From IMG/VR virus record IMGVR_UViG_3300019458_000045, positions 1 to 50,214 of that record: DNA of 50,214 bases; one strand, given 5' to 3'. The position numbers were made by a program, and so were the translations under genes. Numbering within the stretch: the stretch's first letter is position 1; each line of letters begins with the position of its first letter. Of the stretch, positions 43,388 through 50,214 are shown piece by piece. This DNA comes from a virus. The notes under the pieces are model-generated. The model saw only the letters and a program-made list of their open reading frames with translations. It made no database searches and was not told the DNA's origin.

Positions 43388-45105
43388 TGGCCGTCGTTCC
43401 CCGCGAAATCCTGATCGTGTACGGCTCCGTGGCCGTGGGTTCCGTCGCCGCCGCCTCCGGCGGCAACACGGAATACACCATGGAGGATACCAACGGGGAC
43501 GGCACGGTTCCGTCCTGGATCGCTGCGGGGACGGAGATCAACTTTTACGCCAGCACCAACAGCGCGAACGACGGCACGTTCACGGTCGTTTCAGTGGCGG
43601 GTCTCGTGGTGACGGTGAACAACCCGGCGGGCGTCCTGGAAGCGGGATCGCCTGGATTGGCCGGATTCCCCGTCGCCGGACCCTCCAACTTCCATATGCA
43701 CGACCGTCACCGCAAGGGCGCGGACTACCGCACCCGAACCTACGACTTCGACGTGGTGATTTCCAGCACGGGCGCTGACCCTGAAAACGATTTCAACGTC
43801 CGCACCCTGTCCATCGAGCGGGCCTTCCGGTCCATCCGCCAGCGGTTCCGGTACGTGTTCGACGGCTCCGTTCGGGACGACCTGAACCCGGCCGCCGCAT
43901 CCGGCGGCAACACCGGCTTCAACCAGACTTCCCGGATCGAGAAGGTCGGGGACGACTTCGACACGGGCCGGTCCAGGAAATACCACGTCACCATCGAGGC
44001 CCAGCTTCCGGCGGACCACCCCGGGGTGTCCGGCAGGCAGGACTCCACGGTGGATCTCAGGTTCGAGGCGTCCCGTCGCCGGGTCGTTACCCTGAGCGGC
44101 CGGTATACCGCCCTTGGGGCCAACAACTCCCGGGCCCAGTACAACACGGCCATAGGCACGTACGTAACCGCCGTCCTGAACGGCCTCGGCGGCACCTACG
44201 AACTGGTGTCGGAAATGGCCGTGGCGGACGACCAGGACAAGAACCTGGACTTCCAGCGAACCTACGAGGAGATCATATACTCGCAGAGTTCCAGCACCTT
44301 CGATCATGCCTCCATCGTCCAGGGACGGTATACTTACAGCCGCCAGCAACTCGCCCCAGGGGATTCTGACTCCACCGCACGCCGCCTGGAAGTCTTGACG
44401 GTGGACTTCGACGCCTCCGTGGACAAGGACGTGACGGTTGACCTCGAGTCCTTGTGGACCGGCACCGTTCGTCCCTACCTGATAAGCCAGGCCCTCAGCC
44501 AGTTCCGCGCCGGGGCCGGGGCGCTGGTGGACATCCAGCCGAACCTGGACAGGTCCACGAACAGGATCTCGGCCAGGCTGACCCTTCACGTTGCCGCCGA
44601 GGGCGGCGGCGGCCTCGTCCAGGCCACCCAGGAAGTCCGGGTGGAGAACAACACCGGCAAGATCCTGGTGCCGGTATGGGACGGCAACGTCCTTGCCAAA
44701 CACGTCTACGACGGCCCGGCCCGGGCGATACGGACCAAGCGTTCGACAAAGCTGTATCTCGGCTCCGTTGGGCTGGGATCGAACCCCGGCCCGAACTCCC
44801 CAAACGTCGGCCTGCCCGGGGCGTTTACCGGCGGCATCGGCGTGGGGGCCCAGGTGCAGTTCGTATTCGCCAACGGCTTTACCACGCAGATATTCGGCTC
44901 CAACTCGGGGGCCGCGCAAACGGCCCTCGTAAACGCGGCCATCAACGACATTGTTTCAGGACAGCCTACCGGCCTTACCGGGTGGGTCCTCATGATGGCC
45001 GTCATTACGGTTCGTCCGATCTTCCTGGGGCTTCCCGGACACCAACTGGAGTTGTCCGAGGTGGAAGTGGAGCAGACGGAAGAGTACGTGGCGGCCCCGT
45101 CCTAG
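43387..45105 (+). CDS. large tail/baseplate structural protein, 572 aa
   Basis: ATG 43387 overlaps the previous TAA. The protein is beta-rich, with an N-terminal barrel-like section (GTEINFYASTNSANDGTFTVVSVAGLVVTVNN), a central repeated-strand region and VLVPVWDGNVLAKHVYDGP. It contains two ASGGNT motifs (about residues 23 and 181) that may mark related subdomains. Its size and place directly after the tape-measure-like gene suggest a distal tail or baseplate protein. Confidence 0.5.
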   Translation: MAVVPREILIVYGSVAVGSVAAASGGNTEYTMEDTNGDGTVPSWIAAGTEINFYASTNSANDGTFTVVSVAGLVVTVNNPAGVLEAGSPGLAGFPVAGPSNFHMHDRHRKGADYRTRTYDFDVVISSTGADPENDFNVRTLSIERAFRSIRQRFRYVFDGSVRDDLNPAAASGGNTGFNQTSRIEKVGDDFDTGRSRKYHVTIEAQLPADHPGVSGRQDSTVDLRFEASRRRVVTLSGRYTALGANNSRAQYNTAIGTYVTAVLNGLGGTYELVSEMAVADDQDKNLDFQRTYEEIIYSQSSSTFDHASIVQGRYTYSRQQLAPGDSDSTARRLEVLTVDFDASVDKDVTVDLESLWTGTVRPYLISQALSQFRAGAGALVDIQPNLDRSTNRISARLTLHVAAEGGGGLVQATQEVRVENNTGKILVPVWDGNVLAKHVYDGPARAIRTKRSTKLYLGSVGLGSNPGPNSPNVGLPGAFTGGIGVGAQVQFVFANGFTTQIFGSNSGAAQTALVNAAINDIVSGQPTGLTGWVLMMAVITVRPIFLGLPGHQLELSEVEVEQTEEYVAAPS

Positions 45106-45124
45106 CGTTTGTCCGCGATACGCC

Positions 45125-47221
45125 ATGCGTTGCATTTTGGGCGGCGTTTCCTGCGATGCGGTCGGGCCGAACGGGTGGATCTTCACCACGGGCCCTCATC
45201 CCAACGTCCAGTCGTTTGAAATGGACAAGGACAAGGCCCATCGTCTCCTGGGCGGAAATCCAGTCGTGGAACTGGTCATCGAGGACGGGGGCCAGGCCAA
45301 GACCATTAAGAACCTGTACCTGATCGGGGAGGGACCCTCCTCCGCGCCCATGTTCGCCACCGTTCAGGCGGCGGACTTGCGCTGGCGGTGGCCCCGGACC
45401 CACGTCAAGGGGGCGTACAACATTCGCCGTCGAACGGGGGACAAGACCCTCCTCGTGGAGGCGAACAGCCTGGTGCAGTTGGCCCAGGTGGTGGACGACT
45501 TCCAGTTCGCCGCCTGGTCCCTGAACAGGGGCAAGAAGTGGCGGCCCCGGGAGATCATCCGGGACGTTTTCGAGAAACTTCAATCCGGCGGCCCGTTCCC
45601 CTTCACCATCGAGGACGACATCACCGACGAACTGGAAGTGAACGAGGTGGACGTCGATCTTCCTGGCCCGGAAGCCGTCGCCATGGTCTTGAACCACCTG
45701 CCGGGCGCATCCCTTTGGGTGGACGCCGAGGGCAAGGTCATCGTTCAATCCGCCATCGGCCTGGCGGAGGCGGATGTCATCCGGGCGGCCGGTCCCGAGA
45801 TCGTCGGCGGCGGCCACGTATCCCAGGTCAGCTACCGTCTGACGCGGCCCGAAAAGATCGTCGTCTACTTCACCCGGGAACAGGAGATCCGGTTCGACTC
45901 CGTATTGGAGGGTGCGGCTCCGGCGTCCATCGACGACCGCTTCTGTCAGAACGTTGTCCTCGTAACCGACCCCCAGGTGCTTTTGACCGGCGTGGACGGG
46001 ATCGTTTCCCAGGGAAGCTGGGCCACCTTCGATTCCATATTCGATTGGTGGAACTTCACGAAAGAGATTCCCAAGGCCCATGACGTGGATCACGACTTCA
46101 TACAGGCGGCGTTCTTCGAGGACGCCCTGTACAACGTTCATGTGCCGTGGGGAAGCGACGAACCCCAGCCGGTTTGGATGGGTCGCATCGGGGCCATCAA
46201 GCGCGATTACCGGCAGACCTACAGGATCAACCGCTCGTGGATGGATCGTCTCCACAGGATTCTTCCGATCCGAGCGGCCATCCTTGATCAGGCCACGGGC
46301 CAGCGCGGCCGGGCCCAGGCGTATACGGATCATTGTGTGCGGTTGGCCACCCGGAATACGGAGAAGTCCACCACCAAGCAGCTTCTCTTCAAGAACGTGT
46401 CCGGGTATAGCGCGGAGTTGTCCAACGCCGAGGTATCCCCGGCCATTGTGCAGGTCCTTGACGATCAGGCGGGCATCTTCAGGCTGGACTACCACGTAGA
46501 TCCTTACGGACTGTCCAAGGAGATATACCCGTCTCAAATGATAAACGTGCCCACCGCGAACGTGGGGGACAAGCGTCCTCGGGGGCTGTCCATCCGCGTC
46601 GGTATGTTTGGCGCGTTTCCCAAGTTGGCCCCGGATCATCGCATGGCCGTCGTGTTGACCTGCATCCCGGCGGCTCCCAACTCCAAGGCCCAATTCTACC
46701 CGGTGACGGTTACGCCGGAGGACGTGAAGGGGCTGGTTCCCGGCTTGGTCATCAACCCGTCCCTTGGTCCCCAGTGGGAGATCCGGGTGGACCCTGGGGT
46801 CGTCACGGCCAGGATCGCCTGGGCGGACGGCCATGCGGCGAGCGCCATCGAGCGTTCGCTTGGTGTCGGCGGGCAGAACCTCAACCCGATAGAGGCGGAA
46901 CAGCAGGCCCAGCAGGACGCCAAGCTGCTGGACTCCCTGGTCGTCAACCGGGCTCACTTGGTCGCCGTGGCCCAGGCGTTGGCGGCCCAGCTTTGGTCCC
47001 TCATGACGGATCGCTCCATCGGCAGCAAAACCGTCCGAAACCTTGACGTCCGCATCCGGGGGTCCATCGAATCCGTCAGTCACACCATCGAGGTGGACGG
47101 GCGGGTGTTGACGACCATTGCCCTGCCTGAGAAACTCCGGGAGCGCAACATCTTCGCCCTGCTGCCGGAGGGGGTTCGCCGGGTGCTGTTGCGCGAGGTT
47201 CCCATCGGGAACGCATCCTAA
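45125..47221 (+). CDS. large tail hub-like protein, 698 aa
   Basis: ATG 45125 has no good ribosome site but gives the first full frame (RCILGGVSCDAVGPNGWIF). The protein is beta-rich with a middle section (REIIRDVFEKLQSGGPFPFTIEDDI...AVAMVLNHLPGASLWVDAEGKVIV) reminiscent of gp27/hub-type domains (a helical insert followed by strands LWVDAEGKV and VSYRLTRPEKIVV). The C-terminus is helical, then beta (TIEVDGRVLTTIALPEKLRERN). It is probably the tail hub or a baseplate component carrying the fibre. Confidence 0.5.
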   Translation: MRCILGGVSCDAVGPNGWIFTTGPHPNVQSFEMDKDKAHRLLGGNPVVELVIEDGGQAKTIKNLYLIGEGPSSAPMFATVQAADLRWRWPRTHVKGAYNIRRRTGDKTLLVEANSLVQLAQVVDDFQFAAWSLNRGKKWRPREIIRDVFEKLQSGGPFPFTIEDDITDELEVNEVDVDLPGPEAVAMVLNHLPGASLWVDAEGKVIVQSAIGLAEADVIRAAGPEIVGGGHVSQVSYRLTRPEKIVVYFTREQEIRFDSVLEGAAPASIDDRFCQNVVLVTDPQVLLTGVDGIVSQGSWATFDSIFDWWNFTKEIPKAHDVDHDFIQAAFFEDALYNVHVPWGSDEPQPVWMGRIGAIKRDYRQTYRINRSWMDRLHRILPIRAAILDQATGQRGRAQAYTDHCVRLATRNTEKSTTKQLLFKNVSGYSAELSNAEVSPAIVQVLDDQAGIFRLDYHVDPYGLSKEIYPSQMINVPTANVGDKRPRGLSIRVGMFGAFPKLAPDHRMAVVLTCIPAAPNSKAQFYPVTVTPEDVKGLVPGLVINPSLGPQWEIRVDPGVVTARIAWADGHAASAIERSLGVGGQNLNPIEAEQQAQQDAKLLDSLVVNRAHLVAVAQALAAQLWSLMTDRSIGSKTVRNLDVRIRGSIESVSHTIEVDGRVLTTIALPEKLRERNIFALLPEGVRRVLLREVPIGNAS

Positions 47222-50214
47222 TGGCCTTCATCAGCGACATATCCAAGCGCGGCATCCGGCCCGCGCAGCACCACGACAATTCCTGGGAGATCCCCGTCCG
47301 CATCGTGGAGTACAGCGCCCGGATTCTTGGCCGGGACTCCTTCGGAAACTACCAGTTGGACGAGGAATCCGTAGGGGACGAGCTGTGCCACACGCTTTGG
47401 GAGCGCGGCAACAGGGACATTTCCGGGTGGGCCGCCATCTGGCCGTCCGTGGTCCAACGCGCCACCGGCCCTCGCGGCCTGGCGTCCGGGTCCGGCCCCG
47501 TTCTTGGTCCCAGCGTAGCTTCGGGAAACATATCCGTAAGCGGTGGGCGCAAGCCTTCCTGCGACTTCCTGTCCACCAGCAATATGTTCGTCCTGCCCAT
47601 CTATGACGGCGGGACGGTCCCAGATCTTCGTTTCGCCCCGAAGCGGCCGATGGTCCCCAAGGACCGCGCCGGGCAGCCCATTTTCACCAAGATGCCGGTC
47701 GGCACGGTCGGCCTCATCACCTCGGCCACCTACGAATACGCCCAGGAGGATCTCTTCTTCCCCATCGAGCCCCGGCTGTTCGCGGTGAACATGGCCGGGG
47801 ACGCTGACATGGGCTCCCTCGTGTGCGACTTGAACGAGGAGTTTGAGGTAGACAAGGACCGCCGCGCCCGGTTGCAGTCGATGTTGTGGGTCCTCAAGAA
47901 GCCGGTCGGCGGCGAGAACGCCCTGGCGTGGAACATCGGATTCTCCGGCTGCCAGGACACCTCCGGCGGATTCGTCATCGACGACGTGGGCGGCAACAAG
48001 GTCATCGCCAGGGTGTCCGTCAACCAGGGCGGGTTCCTGGACGTAGGCACGGGGGGCTGCAAGCATAAACTGGGCAAGGACGAGGACGATCACAACGTCA
48101 TGTCCGCCCATATCTCCACGAAAGCCCTGTTCCGCAGGAACGACGTTGAGGATGGCCCGCTTCACTTCGAGGGGTTGTACGTGGAGCCCCCGAAAGCTCC
48201 TGAGTCCACGAGAGTACACCTGGAGTGGGCGGGCGGCGTCTGGAAGTGGCGGGCCGAGAGTCCCATCCGCCTTACCCCCTACACCTTCGACCCTAAACGC
48301 ACAGGCCCGACCAAGCCGTCCCCCGCCAACCCAGTTAGGCCGATGCCCGGGGACGCGCCGACTACGGCCCCGGGAGATAGACCCACGGCGGCAGATGGTA
48401 GCCCCGGGACGCCCCCGCAAATCGTTGACGTGGGGGATCCCAGCCCCCTCGGTCCCGGTGAGACCTTCATCCCGGAAGAGGACGAGCCCGGCCTTGAGCC
48501 GGACGATCCGTTTGACGAGGCTGGGAACCGGATCAGGGAGCGGCGTCGGCGGTTGCGCCGTACCGGCGTCCTGCCTGCTTCTTCCGAGTCCACCCCCACC
48601 GTACGGCCTACCGGCATCGGGGACGCGGCGGGCAACACCCTGGCCTCCATGTCCATGGCCCTTGGAGTGTCGGGCCTGCTGGCCATCCCGCAGAACTACG
48701 CTACCGGCATGGCGGACCTGCGGTACGACAACTCCCCTTCGGCCGCCGACGTGGCCAAGGTCGTCAACACCACCCCGGTATCCGGGGGGCTGTCGTCCTA
48801 CGGTGCCCAGGGCGGCGTGACGGCAACCGGCGGGTACGGAGACGAGGAAGTCGGCGGCGAGCATGATCCCTGGGGGTATACCCAGCGGCCGGGGGCTTCC
48901 CGATTCCGTGGCGGCACCGCACCCGGGGGCTGGGTGTTCCATCCGCCGGAGACCGGGCCGCAAGACCTTGACGACTACGGTATGGTCCCCCCGTCCATCG
49001 CCCGGTCGGCCGCCTACTTCGTGGCGGGTCCCGGGGCCTTCTTCGGGGCGGGCACGCCCGAGCTGGCCAACGGTGCCCTGCGGGACGGCTTCGTGTGGGG
49101 TGCGGATGAGTCCACTTTCGACTTGATCTTCAGTTCACACTCGGCGTCCGCCGCTGCGGTTACGGCCGTCCGGTTCGGCCGCACCAGCGGCAATATCTCG
49201 TGGAGAAGCGGCACATCATTTTGGGGGGAACTGGACCACGCCAACACGGTGGACCGCATCTACACCTTCCCCGACGCGAGCGGCACCATCCCGCTGGGAA
49301 CGGGCACGGCCAACCAGGTAGCCTACTGGAGCGGGACGAACGCGCTTGCCGGGGACGGCGGGCTGACCTACGACGCGCCCACGGATGTCCTGACCGTGAC
49401 GGGCGGGATCATCCTCTCGGCCCTCACCGCGTCACGCCTCATGGCTTCGGATGGAAGCAAGGCCCTGGTAAGCGTGGCGAACCTACAGTCCTGGATCGCC
49501 GGAACGTCGAACCAGATCATCACGGCGGACGACGGGGATGGCTCTATCACGCTCTCGCTGCCCCAGAACATCCATACCGGGGCAAGCCCGACGTTCTCAG
49601 GGCTCACCCTGACCGGGCTCACGGACGGAAGGGTGGTCTACACGGGGACGGGCGGGTTGCTGTCGGTTGCCAACGCCCTTCAATTCAACGCTGCGGGCGC
49701 TACTCTTCGGGTTGGAACGACCGGGCTGGAGGGGATCTTCCGCGTCTACGCGGACGACAACGCCAAGTACACACAGTACGGACTCGACGGCATCCAGCAG
49801 AACGCGAGCAGGCCCTTCCTGTTCGGGAGCAACGTTGCGGGCGTCGAGCTTGCCGCCGCGACGAACATGCTCACGTTCGCCGCGCTCGCCGTCAACCCCG
49901 GCACGGTCACGATGGCGGCCCTCACGGCGGTCCGCACCTGGACATTCCCGGACAGGAGCGGTACGGTCCTTCTGGATACCACGCCGTTGCCGCCAGGGCC
50001 TCAAGGAGAGCCGGGACAGGACGGTCAGGATGGTGCCCCTGGTCCGGCGGGTGCCGGGGGAGTGCCTGGATCTGCGGGGGCAACCGGGGCCCAAGGCCCC
50101 GTGGGGCCCGCCGTGTTTCTGGAGGCGGACCCCGGAGAGGAAGGACAGCCCGGACCCCGGGGCGTTGGAGGGCCGCAAGGAGCACAAGGTCCCCAAGGCG
50201 CGACCGGGGCCCAA
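47221..50214 (+). CDS. long tail fibre / adhesin with collagen-like repeats (partial at right edge)
   Basis: From ATG 47221 (TAATGG overlap) the frame is open for 998 codons to the last base, with no stop. Residues about 1-360 are a globular tail-attachment part. About 360-445 are a Pro/Asp/Glu/Arg-rich linker. About 620-900 are beta-solenoid-type tail-fibre modules (GTANQVAYWSGTNALAGDGG, then RTWTFPDRSGTVLLDTTP). From about 922 on, collagen-like Gly-X-Y repeats begin (GPQGEPGQDGQDGAPGPAG). It probably continues at base 1 and ends at 60, for about 1,017 residues. It should mediate host recognition. Confidence 0.75.
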   Translation, partial: MAFISDISKRGIRPAQHHDNSWEIPVRIVEYSARILGRDSFGNYQLDEESVGDELCHTLWERGNRDISGWAAIWPSVVQRATGPRGLASGSGPVLGPSVASGNISVSGGRKPSCDFLSTSNMFVLPIYDGGTVPDLRFAPKRPMVPKDRAGQPIFTKMPVGTVGLITSATYEYAQEDLFFPIEPRLFAVNMAGDADMGSLVCDLNEEFEVDKDRRARLQSMLWVLKKPVGGENALAWNIGFSGCQDTSGGFVIDDVGGNKVIARVSVNQGGFLDVGTGGCKHKLGKDEDDHNVMSAHISTKALFRRNDVEDGPLHFEGLYVEPPKAPESTRVHLEWAGGVWKWRAESPIRLTPYTFDPKRTGPTKPSPANPVRPMPGDAPTTAPGDRPTAADGSPGTPPQIVDVGDPSPLGPGETFIPEEDEPGLEPDDPFDEAGNRIRERRRRLRRTGVLPASSESTPTVRPTGIGDAAGNTLASMSMALGVSGLLAIPQNYATGMADLRYDNSPSAADVAKVVNTTPVSGGLSSYGAQGGVTATGGYGDEEVGGEHDPWGYTQRPGASRFRGGTAPGGWVFHPPETGPQDLDDYGMVPPSIARSAAYFVAGPGAFFGAGTPELANGALRDGFVWGADESTFDLIFSSHSASAAAVTAVRFGRTSGNISWRSGTSFWGELDHANTVDRIYTFPDASGTIPLGTGTANQVAYWSGTNALAGDGGLTYDAPTDVLTVTGGIILSALTASRLMASDGSKALVSVANLQSWIAGTSNQIITADDGDGSITLSLPQNIHTGASPTFSGLTLTGLTDGRVVYTGTGGLLSVANALQFNAAGATLRVGTTGLEGIFRVYADDNAKYTQYGLDGIQQNASRPFLFGSNVAGVELAAATNMLTFAALAVNPGTVTMAALTAVRTWTFPDRSGTVLLDTTPLPPGPQGEPGQDGQDGAPGPAGAGGVPGSAGATGAQGPVGPAVFLEADPGEEGQPGPRGVGGPQGAQGPQGATGAQ

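Overview
The window reads as an essentially complete genome of a tailed, apparently strictly lytic dsDNA bacteriophage (Caudoviricetes) with a GC-rich genome. The evidence is a full set of virion genes (small and large terminase, Mu gp29-type portal, gpF-type head protein, protease-scaffold, Mu gpT-type capsid, gp36/gpG-type connector genes, tail fibre) next to a phage replication module. I see no integrase, excisionase or CI-like repressor. The last gene runs off the right edge inside collagen-like Gly-X-Y repeats, and the first 60 bases continue Gly-X-Y in frame and then stop. The two edges are therefore probably adjacent on a circular or circularly permuted genome of about 50.2 kb. The host is unknown: TTGACA-type promoters, AGGAGG ribosome sites and lipoprotein signals indicate a bacterium.

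Layout, left to right. 1-2181: end of the tail fibre and small virion or receptor-binding proteins. 2269-4478: a nucleotide-sugar-transferase-like protein, two membrane proteins (lysis candidates) and an exonuclease, closed by a strong terminator. 4581-15878 (+): early and replication genes, namely three tandem micro-membrane proteins, a Cas4/RecB-like nuclease, a small PD-(D/E)XK nuclease, a uracil-DNA glycosylase fused to a family A DNA polymerase, an ssDNA-binding protein, GroES, a DnaB-like helicase, nucleotide-metabolism enzymes and a DnaG-like primase. 21339-15862 (-): an accessory block with a sigma-like factor, pentapeptide-repeat protein, HNH nuclease, zincin and several small phage-family proteins. 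21736-23083: a non-coding region with nested palindromes, iteron-like 35-bp repeats, a G-rich tract, a promoter and a long hairpin, the best candidate for a replication origin. 23084-26690 (+): small Cys-rich proteins, a broken PP-loop gene and an RNA ligase. 26698-50214 (+): packaging, head, connector and tail genes, driven at least partly by a TTGACA/CATAAT promoter placed for a leaderless terminase mRNA.

The most unusual signal is a set of in-frame stop codons in early genes. Two divergent paralogues (6568-6918 and 7772-8119) each carry a TGA at the same internal position. A third gene on the minus strand (16164-15862) has TGA where its own paralogue (23084-23365) has cysteine. All three TGAs are followed by CCY and, 14-16 nt later, by a 5-bp stem with a YGGAY loop, which resembles a bacterial SECIS element. 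The last two genes also carry in-frame TAG codons. Candidate explanations are context-dependent recoding or readthrough, split genes, or decay. TAG and TGA are ordinary stops elsewhere, so a genome-wide code change is excluded.

Other notable points are a tape-measure-like protein of only 174 residues, a scaffold start nested in the protease gene, a serine-protease lipoprotein between terminase and portal, and a ribbon-helix-helix gene just upstream of a palindrome that overlaps a start codon. All identifications come from reading the sequence and recalled family motifs; no database search was run.
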